From contig QJWD01000058.1 in the NCBI GenBank assembly GCA_003235465.1, positions 1 to 6,533 on the forward strand: a stretch of 6,533 nt of DNA, in the 5' to 3' direction. The notes beneath the pieces were generated by a model that was given only the letters and a program-made list of their open reading frames with translations, had not been told where the DNA came from and searched no databases. Made by a program: the position numbers and the translations under genes. This document shows, piece by piece, positions 1-6,533 of this stretch (positions are counted from its first letter, which is position 1; every line of letters starts with the position of its first letter). The stretch is from Nitrospirota bacterium. Lineage in GTDB: Bacteria > Nitrospinota > Nitrospinia > Nitrospinales > VA-1.

Positions 1-494
1 GCTTCGTCGGCCCGGGCTGCCGGGGCGGACTTTTTTCCCGCTTTTTTTTCCCGCTTGGCCCTCTCCTCCGCTTCCCTGGCCTTTTTCTCGGCCTCTTTCG
101 CCTTTTTCTCGGCTTCCTTCGCCTTCTTTTCGGCCTCCCTGGCGAGGCGTTCGGCTTCTTTTTTCTCCTCCAGTTCCCGGGCTTTCTGTTCCGCCTCTTT
201 TTCCTTTTTCTCGACCTTGGCCTGGGCCTTGGCCGCCATCGCCTTGGAGACCGTTTTGACCGTCGCCTTGGGCTTGCCCGGCGTCACCTTCGCCTTGATG
301 CGCCTGACGGGAGACGTTTTTTCGCCGGCCGCGCCTTCGGGCTGGAACATCTGCCGGATCATGTCGGCGGTTTCCTCGTCCACCGAACTCATGTAGTTCT
401 TGACCGGGATGCTCTTGGCGTGCAACGCGTCGATGATCTGGTCGTTCTGGACGCCAAGTTCCAGCGCCAGTTTATTGATACGAATCTTAGCCAA
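1..494 (-). CDS. infB: Translation initiation factor IF-2, N-terminal part (cut by window edge)
   Basis: IF-2 is the GTPase that brings initiator tRNA to the 30S subunit and promotes 50S joining. Only the first 164 codons are present; the G domain would lie beyond the left edge. Residues 1-50 form an IF2_N domain: the start reads (M)AKIRINKLALELGV and continues to a K-N-Y-M-S-S-V-D-E-E segment, which is typical of the family. After about residue 85 the protein becomes a Lys/Glu/Ala-rich, probably helical or coiled-coil linker containing heptad-like KKAKEAE units (see the repeat entry). I chose a TTG start at 494-492, because an AAGGAG ribosome binding site sits 7 bases upstream and no in-frame ATG precedes the IF2_N domain. 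It is the third gene of rimP-nusA-infB, 102 bases after nusA. Identity rests on the IF2_N domain plus gene order, so it is secure although the catalytic part is unseen. Confidence 0.93.
   Translation of the reverse strand, partial: MAKIRINKLALELGVQNDQIIDALHAKSIPVKNYMSSVDEETADMIRQMFQPEGAAGEKTSPVRRIKAKVTPGKPKATVKTVSKAMAAKAQAKVEKKEKEAEQKARELEEKKEAERLAREAEKKAKEAEKKAKEAEKKAREAEERAKREKKAGKKSAPAARADE
58..162 (-). repeat. 21-bp imperfect tandem repeat coding for IF-2 heptads
   Basis: About five consecutive 21-base units (58-78, 79-99, 100-120, 121-141, and a diverged 142-162) lie within infB. The two central units, 79-99 and 100-120, differ at only a few bases; the outer ones are looser. Each unit encodes seven residues of the type KKAKEAE, so the protein has a regular charged helix. 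Such low-complexity linkers between the N-terminal domain and the G domain are common and variable in length in IF-2. It is coding sequence, not a mobile or CRISPR-type repeat. Confidence 0.8.
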
Positions 495-596
495 ATAAAT
501 TCTCCTTACCCCTGTTTTAACGACCCGGCCAGGCGGCCCAAGGCCCCTCTCCGGGCTTCATCGGCAACGGCGGATCGCAATTTAACCGTGCCGTCT
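495..596. other. nusA-infB intergenic spacer without ylxR/ylxQ
   Basis: These 102 bases separate the nusA stop from the infB start. In many bacteria ylxR (and sometimes an L7Ae-type ylxQ gene) sits here, but the space is too short for either. A 27-codon frame starting in the nusA stop (600-517) has no recognisable content. No U-tract terminator is visible, so read-through from nusA into infB is expected. Apart from the infB ribosome binding site I see no signal. Confidence 0.7.
502..507 (-). promoter_or_regulatory. Ribosome binding site of infB
   Basis: The minus strand reads AAGGAG here, a strong match to the anti-Shine-Dalgarno sequence, with 7 bases between it and the TTG codon at 494-492. 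It fixes the infB start at an uncommon initiation codon. The strong site may compensate for the weak TTG. Confidence 0.85.
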
Positions 597-2231
<1,635 letters not shown>

Positions 2232-2244
2232 GTTCGTCAAGCCA

Positions 2245-2709
2245 TTAGAACTCGATAATTAATCGGGCCTGCGCGATGTCCTGCAACTGGAACTCCCGCA
2301 CGGCCCCGCCATCATCCAGATAGAGCGTGTTATTTTTAAAATCGGCGATCCGGCCTTCGAAGGTTTTCCGGCCTTCGACGGGCGAGAACGTCTTCACCGA
2401 AATCCGCTTGCCCAGGAACCGGATAAAATCCCGCTCGCTTTTGAGGGGCCTGTCGAGCCCCGGCGAGGAAACCTCAAGCACGTAACTGGAAGGCACGAGG
2501 TTTTCCACCTCGATCAGGTCCTCCACCTTGCGGCTGACCTTCTGGCAATCGTCGACGGTGACGCCTCCCGGCACCCTGTCGATGAGTATGCGCAACGTCC
2601 ACTCGCGCCCGGTTTTCCTGTATTCCACGTCGACGAGTTCGAGACCCTCTTCCACCACCAGCGGCACGATCAGGTCATGAACCGCCTGAGATACCGAACC
2701 TTTTGTCAT
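2245..2709 (-). CDS. rimP: Ribosome maturation factor RimP
   Basis: RimP binds free 30S subunits and assists late assembly of the 30S head. The product is 154 residues, the normal family size. The N-terminal domain contains GLELVDVEYRKTG (22-34) and a V-T-V-D-D-C segment around 51-55, both typical of the family. The family signature YVLEVSSPGLDRPL occupies 76-89, and a C-terminal SH3-like barrel with EGRIADF follows. It is the first gene of rimP-nusA-infB, an arrangement conserved across bacteria. The start ATG at 2709 has only a GGGG run two bases upstream, too close to act as a good ribosome binding site. No in-frame ATG, GTG or TTG lies just upstream, so I keep this start but expect modest initiation. 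A possible promoter and a terminator-like hairpin lie in its leader. Confidence 0.96.
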   Translation of the reverse strand: MTKGSVSQAVHDLIVPLVVEEGLELVDVEYRKTGREWTLRILIDRVPGGVTVDDCQKVSRKVEDLIEVENLVPSSYVLEVSSPGLDRPLKSERDFIRFLGKRISVKTFSPVEGRKTFEGRIADFKNNTLYLDDGGAVREFQLQDIAQARLIIEF

Positions 2710-2737
2710 ATCCCCAGAATGGGCGTGAAGACCCGCG

Positions 2738-2791
2738 AGCCCGCATTCGTGCTTCCGAAGCAGGCGGAAATACTAAAAAAAAATGCGGGCT
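2738..2791 (-). repeat. 10-bp inverted repeat overlapping the terminator
   Basis: On the minus strand AGCCCGCATT (2791-2782), made of the end of the terminator loop and its 3' arm, is perfectly complementary to AATGCGGGCT (2747-2738) further downstream. A G-U pair can extend it by one. This alternative 10-11 bp helix would exclude the 9-bp terminator hairpin and place the U-tract in its loop. The downstream arm is made only after the terminator has been passed, so it could refold read-through RNA but could not act as a classical antiterminator. Confidence 0.6.
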
Positions 2792-2805
2792 GGAAACCCG
2801 CATTT
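2775..2805 (-). terminator. Rho-independent terminator between proS and rimP
   Basis: Read on the minus strand, a perfect 9-bp stem AAATGCGGG/CCCGCATTT (2805-2797 with 2789-2781) encloses a 7-base loop (2796-2790). The T run spans 2783-2775, so its first three bases also form the end of the stem. This is a textbook intrinsic terminator for transcripts moving from proS towards rimP. On the plus strand the hairpin is not followed by a T-tract, so it is one-directional. It lies 88 bases past the proS stop and about 65 bases before the rimP start, so it can end the proS transcript or act as an attenuator in the rimP leader. Confidence 0.88.
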
Positions 2806-2832
2806 CATCAACGAGCCAGAGGTTGTCGCCTC

Positions 2833-2861
2833 ATACTACTAAATCGGCAATTTTGTTGCAA
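2833..2861 (-). promoter_or_regulatory. Possible sigma-70-type promoter upstream of the terminator
   Basis: On the minus strand TTGCAA (2861-2856) and TAGTAT (2838-2833) are separated by exactly 17 bases. Each matches the -35/-10 consensus at 4 of 6 positions, and the segment is AT-rich against a GC-rich background. Transcription would begin near 2826 and reach the terminator after about 50 bases. RNA from it would be either a short terminated transcript or, on read-through, the leader of rimP-nusA-infB. The match is moderate and could be chance. Confidence 0.35.
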
Positions 2862-2893
2862 GCGATTTCTTGGCCGAAAAGGCCGCTTTGGCG

Positions 2894-4597
2894 CTACAGG
2901 GTTTTCAGGCGGGCCACCGCTTCGGATACCGCGCAGGCTTCCGGCTTTAGCTCGGAAGCATTTGTTTTTCTTAGCTTAAATTCCACCTGGCCGTTTTCGA
3001 GGTTTTTCGGCCCGAGGATAATCTGCAGCGGCAGGCCGAGCAGATCGGCGTCGTTCAGTTTAACGCCCAGGCGCTCACTCCGGTCGTCGAGCAGGGCCTC
3101 GACGCCGGCCTCCCACAGCCCGGCGTACAGGGCGTCGCTCGCTTCGCGAACCGCCTCGTTGGCGTAATTGACCGGGATCACCATCACCTGAAACGGCGCG
3201 ATGGGGGCCGGCCACACGATGCCCTTGTCGTCGTGGTTCTGCTCGATGGCGGCGGCGGCGGTGCGCCCGACGCCAATTCCGTAGCAGCCCATTTCCATGG
3301 CCTGCTCCTTGCCCTGAGGATCGAGGAACTGGGCCTTCATGGCGCTTGAGTATTTGTTGCCGAGGATGAAGATATGGCCCACCTCGATGCCGCGCCGCAC
3401 CTGGTAGACGCCGTCGCAATAAGGGCATGGGTCGCCCGCCTGCACCTCGCGGATGTCGCCCGCCTTCTCCACCTTGAAATCGCGCTCCGGATTGACACCG
3501 GTGAAATGCTGGTCGGGCTGGTTGGCGCCGGCGGTGAACGCCGCCATGGCCATCACCTCTAGGTCCGCATAGATCTTAAAGTCAAGTCCCACCGGGCCGA
3601 CGTAACCCACTGGCGGGCCGCCGTTTTTTACAATATCCGCTTCTTGGGCGGGGTGCGCCCATTCGCAGCCGATCAGGTTCTTGAGTTTGATCGGGTTGAG
3701 GTCCCGGTCGCCCCGCACCAGCCCCGCCACCAGGCCGCGGTCGGTGTCGAAGAGCAGCGTCTTGACGATCCGCTCCTCGGGGGTGAAGAGGAATTCGGCC
3801 ACCTCGGCCACGGACTTTTTCCCCGGCGTCGCCACCGCCTTAAGCTCCTCGGGCGCGCCGCCATCCGCATTCGCGGGCGGCCGGGCGGCGGCCATCTCCA
3901 TGTTCGAGGCGTAACCACAGGATTCGCAGAAGCCGATGCTGTCCTCGCCGGAATCGGCCAGGACGGCGAATTCGTGCGAAAAGCTGCCGCCGATGGTGCC
4001 GGAATCCGCCTGCACCTTGACGAAGGTGAGGCCCGTGCGCCTGAAGATGTTGGCGTAGGCCTCGCCCATCCGGTTGTAGGTTTCCCGGGCGCTGTCCACA
4101 TCGGCGTGGAAGCTGTAGGCGTCCTTCATCATGAACTCGCGCCCGCGCATGAGGCCGAAACGCGGCCTGACCTCGTCGCGGAACTTGGTCTGGATCTGGT
4201 ACAGGGTGAGCGGCAGGTGCCGGTAAGACTTGACCTCGCGGCGAATAATGTCGGTGATGACCTCCTCGTGCGTCGGGCCGTAGCAGAACTCTCGGTCGTG
4301 CCGGTCCTTGAGGCGCAGAAGCTCCTTGCCGTAAAAGCCCCAGCGGCCGCTCTCCTGCCACAGTTCCGCCGGCTGGATGCTGGGCAGGAACACTTCCTGG
4401 CCGCCGATGGCGTCCATCTCCTCGCGGATGATGCGCTCGATTTTCCTCAGCACGCGCAAGCCGATGGGCAGGATCGAATAGATCCCCGAGGCGAGCTGGC
4501 GGATCATGCCCGCGCGCACCATGAGCTTATGGCTCACCACCTCCGCGTCGGCGGGGGATTCCTTGAGGGTGGGTATGAGCATCTGGGAGTAGCGCAT
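2894..4597 (-). CDS. proS: Proline-tRNA ligase (bacterial type with editing insertion)
   Basis: ProRS charges tRNA-Pro with proline in the cytoplasm. The 567-residue product is the usual size for the bacterial form. It opens MRYSQMLIPTLKE and has class II motif 1 around 46-76. Motif 2 is at 139-163 (FRDEVRPRFGLMRGREFMMK then DAYSF), and motif 3 at 438-449 (CYGIGVGRTAAA). The anticodon-binding domain follows from about 466. Between motifs 2 and 3, roughly 245-390, is the INS editing domain that hydrolyses Ala-tRNA-Pro. Two cysteine pairs flank that insertion (C224/C227 and C391/C394), followed by the conserved RRGIEVGHIFILG; such Cys pairs occur in many bacterial ProRS and may hold a metal. 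The ATG start at 4597 has AGGA 6 bases upstream. proS begins 34 bases after the aepX stop with no terminator between, so it is probably co-transcribed with aepX, and it ends before the terminator at 2775-2805. Confidence 0.98.
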   Translation of the reverse strand: MRYSQMLIPTLKESPADAEVVSHKLMVRAGMIRQLASGIYSILPIGLRVLRKIERIIREEMDAIGGQEVFLPSIQPAELWQESGRWGFYGKELLRLKDRHDREFCYGPTHEEVITDIIRREVKSYRHLPLTLYQIQTKFRDEVRPRFGLMRGREFMMKDAYSFHADVDSARETYNRMGEAYANIFRRTGLTFVKVQADSGTIGGSFSHEFAVLADSGEDSIGFCESCGYASNMEMAAARPPANADGGAPEELKAVATPGKKSVAEVAEFLFTPEERIVKTLLFDTDRGLVAGLVRGDRDLNPIKLKNLIGCEWAHPAQEADIVKNGGPPVGYVGPVGLDFKIYADLEVMAMAAFTAGANQPDQHFTGVNPERDFKVEKAGDIREVQAGDPCPYCDGVYQVRRGIEVGHIFILGNKYSSAMKAQFLDPQGKEQAMEMGCYGIGVGRTAAAAIEQNHDDKGIVWPAPIAPFQVMVIPVNYANEAVREASDALYAGLWEAGVEALLDDRSERLGVKLNDADLLGLPLQIILGPKNLENGQVEFKLRKTNASELKPEACAVSEAVARLKTL

Positions 4598-4603
4598 CGT
4601 TTA

Positions 4604-4607
4604 TCCT
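4604..4607 (-). promoter_or_regulatory. Ribosome binding site of proS
   Basis: AGGA on the minus strand lies 6 bases before the ATG at 4597-4595, within the short aepX-proS gap. It supports the proS start, which also matches the usual N-terminus of the family. Confidence 0.65.
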
Positions 4608-4631
4608 GTTTTTCGCGTGCCGGGGCTCGGG

Positions 4632-6359
4632 TTATAGAAATTCGTTGGCAAGCTGGATGTCCTCGCCCTGGTGGATCTCCAGCCAGCCCTGGTGGATCTC
4701 GAGGAAATTGACGCGGAAGCCGCGGCCGATCATCTCCTGGATGAGGTCGGTGAAGTTCATCCGCCCGACGTCGCCGGCCTCGTGAAAGCGGCCGTGAATG
4801 TTCTCGATGCAGTCCTGGTAAGTGGCGAGGAGCTGCTCGGCCCCGGTGCGGGTGAACTTGGCGAGGCCGATGAATTCGTGCGTGGCGGTGGCCGGCGGAA
4901 TGCTTACGCCAATGCGTTCGACGAGGTTCTCGCCGGTGAAGTTGATGCGCCGCCTCGTCGGCCGGTGCCTGCGCTTGCTGACGATGAAATCGAGCGCCTT
5001 TTCGCCCTCGTACTTGTGGTACTGGGTGGTGTTGTCCGCCACCAGGACGATGTCCTCGCGGCAGTCGAGCAGCTTGCCGATGATGTGATCCTCGAGCAGG
5101 ATGTCGGCGTACAGCATCAGAAAACCGTTCTGCATTTTCTCCCGCGCCACCATCAGGCTTTGCATGATCGAACCGTTCTTGTAGTCCGGATTTTCCAGGA
5201 TAGAAACCCCCTCGGCGCGCATCTTGTCGCGCGCGTAGCCCGCCACCACGGTGATGTCGTTCAGGTGGCTTGTGGCGAGCGCCGCGACCTGCCTGTCGAG
5301 GAGCGTGCGCCCGGCGATGTCCAGCATCGCCTTGGGCCGGCCGCCCAGGTGGGGTTTCAACTCCTCGTCCTCGCCGGCCGCCGGGATGATGACGGCGATG
5401 TTGCCCGCCTGGCCGTCCTTCTGGTCCTTCTCCTTGACCTCGAGAAAACCCACCGCGCGGAAGATGTCGCGCACCGGCGCGCACAGCGGGTCGGCTTCCA
5501 GCGACCGCTGGTTGAGCAGGACCGAGCGGCTGACCTCGAGCATGGTCTGGTAGGCGGCTCTTAGCAGGTGGTTGGCGTAAATCACCACGTCGAATCCCGC
5601 CTCGGCCAGCTCGTCCTCGGTCAGGTGGTTGTAGGTGGTGGGCACGCAGACGAGCGGCTTCTTGAGGCCCAGCTCCGCCTCCATGGCGTGGTAGGCATCG
5701 GCAAACTGGAACAAGAGGTCGGGGCTTTTGGATTTGGAGTGAATCATGACGCCGTCCACCCCCGCCAGGAGGTAGGTGCGCGCCCGATGGAGCGCGTCCT
5801 CCAGCGGCAGCCCGGCGATGAAGCTCTCGATCCTCGCGATGATGAGAAAATCGTCTGTCAGCTGCACCGCCTTGCCGCGGCGGATCTTCTGCGCGAACAC
5901 CTCCGGGTCCTGCAAGGTCTGCGAGACGCCGGCCTCCAGGCTGTTGCGCTTCGGGAACACTTTATCCTCGATGATCACCGCCGAAACCCCGGCGCGCTCC
6001 AGCTTCGACACCATGTACTCGAAGTTGTTGGCGTCGCCGCCCGTGTCGCCGTCGACGATCATCGGCTTTTCGGTGACCGCGAGGATTTCCTGGATGGTCG
6101 CCAGGCGCGAGTCGAAACCGATCACCTCGATATCGGGATGGCCCTTGGAGGCCGAGTCGGTCAGGCTGCTTTCCCACAGCGCGTCGAACTCGCGCACCAC
6201 GCGCTCGCCCCTCTCCTCGCCCTCGACGCGCGCGTTGTTGGCGACGATGCCGCTCAAGCCGTTGTGCGCCTCGATGACGCGCACAAGCCGGTTTTCGCCG
6301 AGCAACGCCTTCAGCTTGCCGCGCCTCGCCTCGGGCAGAATGTTGTTGAGCAAAGTCAT
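4632..6359 (-). CDS. aepX: Phosphoenolpyruvate mutase fused to a nucleotidyltransferase domain
   Basis: PEP mutase converts phosphoenolpyruvate to phosphonopyruvate, the entry step of nearly all phosphonate biosynthesis. Residues 1 to about 300 form the isocitrate lyase/PEP mutase barrel. EDKVFPKRNS at 131-140 fits the diagnostic EDKx5NS signature that separates the mutase from other superfamily members. VDGDTGG (102-108), EAHNGLSG (30-37), SLTDSASKG (65-73) and ARIESFIAG (175-183) also agree. Residues from about 320 to 575 form an NTP-transferase domain: IPAAG (325-329), RPKAMLDIAG (341-350), LYADI with a likely metal-binding Asp (416-420), and a C-terminal GWLEIHQGED. By analogy with PntC-type enzymes it may make a CMP-phosphonate, but its substrate is not shown by sequence. 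I chose ATG at 6359 (575 residues) over the in-frame upstream ATG at 6389. The chosen start overlaps the preceding stop by ATGA and begins MTLLNNILPEARRGKLKALL, as expected. Coding continues without interruption. Confidence 0.93.
   Translation of the reverse strand: MTLLNNILPEARRGKLKALLGENRLVRVIEAHNGLSGIVANNARVEGEERGERVVREFDALWESSLTDSASKGHPDIEVIGFDSRLATIQEILAVTEKPMIVDGDTGGDANNFEYMVSKLERAGVSAVIIEDKVFPKRNSLEAGVSQTLQDPEVFAQKIRRGKAVQLTDDFLIIARIESFIAGLPLEDALHRARTYLLAGVDGVMIHSKSKSPDLLFQFADAYHAMEAELGLKKPLVCVPTTYNHLTEDELAEAGFDVVIYANHLLRAAYQTMLEVSRSVLLNQRSLEADPLCAPVRDIFRAVGFLEVKEKDQKDGQAGNIAVIIPAAGEDEELKPHLGGRPKAMLDIAGRTLLDRQVAALATSHLNDITVVAGYARDKMRAEGVSILENPDYKNGSIMQSLMVAREKMQNGFLMLYADILLEDHIIGKLLDCREDIVLVADNTTQYHKYEGEKALDFIVSKRRHRPTRRRINFTGENLVERIGVSIPPATATHEFIGLAKFTRTGAEQLLATYQDCIENIHGRFHEAGDVGRMNFTDLIQEMIGRGFRVNFLEIHQGWLEIHQGEDIQLANEFL
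4665..4700 (-). repeat. 15-bp direct repeat at the 3' end of aepX
   Basis: The sequence GAGATCCACCAGGGC occurs twice on the minus strand (4700-4686 and 4679-4665), 21 bases apart start to start. It gives the peptide LEIHQGWLEIHQGED near the C-terminus (553-567). The two copies are identical at nucleotide level, which suggests a recent in-frame local duplication, though chance convergence of two similar codon runs is possible. It falls in the conserved segment that ends the nucleotidyltransferase domain. Confidence 0.85.
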
Positions 6360-6532
6360 GGCTTGGCACTCAGTTCTTCGCGGATCCACGAGGGCAGGTA
6401 CACCGCCTCCAGGTCGAACCGCGACAACGCTTCAAGGATGATCCGGATCCGCTCGCCGGCGTCGAGCCTGCGGTCGAGCAGGATGAGACTCCGGTCCCTC
6501 ACCCGGCAGAAACCGCCGCGCGCCGGGAATTC
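6356..6532 (-). CDS. Unrecognised protein, C-terminal 58 residues (cut by window edge)
   Basis: A reading frame enters from the right edge and ends at TGA 6358-6356, sharing ATGA with the aepX start. The visible end has a small beta/alpha-looking pattern: GGFCRVRDRSLILLD, then DAGERIRIILEALSRFDLEAV, then YLPSWIREEL. A short Cys/Arg strand, an amphipathic helix and a Y-L-P-x-W-I-R-E tail recall small uncharacterised bacterial proteins of roughly 90 residues that I know only as hypotheticals; that resemblance is from memory and weak. There are no membrane segments or catalytic motifs in the visible part. The 4-base overlap implies co-translation with aepX, so a link to phosphonate metabolism is possible but unproven. 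The frame is open to the edge and the composition matches its neighbours. Confidence 0.7.
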   Translation of the reverse strand, partial: EFPARGGFCRVRDRSLILLDRRLDAGERIRIILEALSRFDLEAVYLPSWIREELSAKP

Positions 6533-6533
6533 C

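Noticed and set aside
58..162. Regular 21-bp repeats considered as a CRISPR or regulatory array
   Set aside because: The repeats are contiguous without spacers and encode heptads in frame with IF-2.
2872..2884. Small hairpin GGCC-gaaaa-GGCC just after the proS stop, considered as a terminator
   Set aside because: The stem is only 4 bp and has no T-tract on either strand; the hairpin at 2775-2805 is far better.
2775..2893. tRNA gene upstream of rimP, as found in enterobacteria (metY)
   Set aside because: No cloverleaf, T-loop or CCA-end pattern could be drawn; the GGGTTTCC stretch belongs to the terminator hairpin.
3644..4711. Plus-strand open frame of 355 codons
   Set aside because: It is fully antisense to proS and the end of aepX, His/Ala/Gly/Arg-rich with no family features, and is explained by GC-rich third positions of the real genes.
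4534..5484. Minus-strand frame of 316 codons overlapping aepX
   Set aside because: It is an out-of-frame reading of aepX and the proS start, rich in Arg/Gly/His, with no recognisable domain.
4671..5564. Plus-strand open frame of 297 codons
   Set aside because: It is antisense to aepX, has a shadow-like composition (V, A, D, H, R) and no domain; aepX has clear motifs on the other strand.

Overview
The window is a stretch of GC-rich bacterial chromosome in which every supportable gene lies on the minus strand, so it is read from high to low coordinates. In that order it holds: the 3' end of a small unrecognised gene; aepX (phosphoenolpyruvate mutase fused to a nucleotidyltransferase); proS; an intergenic control region with an intrinsic terminator; rimP; nusA; and the first 164 codons of infB, cut by the left edge. 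The long plus-strand reading frames are antisense shadows of these genes.

Organism: a diderm-type, high-GC bacterium is likely. NusA carries two C-terminal helical repeats (AR1/AR2-like), and ProRS is the bacterial form with an inserted editing domain. The rimP-nusA-infB order is conserved in bacteria generally. A proteobacterial, Nitrospinota-like or related uncultured lineage would fit, but no finer assignment can be supported.

Right half (about 2890-6533): the unknown gene overlaps aepX by 4 bases (ATGA), and aepX is followed after 34 bases by proS, so these three look co-transcribed. AepX makes phosphonopyruvate, the first C-P bond compound. The fused nucleotidyltransferase domain suggests that a downstream phosphonate is activated as a nucleotide, perhaps for attachment to lipid or glycan. 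No phosphonopyruvate decarboxylase or other partner lies in the window. ProS is a housekeeping enzyme at the end of this unit.

Control region (2710-2893): a 9-bp hairpin followed by nine T on the minus strand ends the proS unit. Just upstream of it is a possible promoter with 17-bp spacing. Downstream, a 10-base segment could re-pair with the 3' arm of the terminator. This region probably sets how much RNA enters rimP-nusA-infB, and since NusA is itself a termination factor, feedback control is an attractive but unproven idea.

Left half (1-2709): rimP, nusA and infB form the classical ribosome maturation, transcription elongation and translation initiation operon. There is no ylxR or ylxQ gene between nusA and infB, only about 100 bases.
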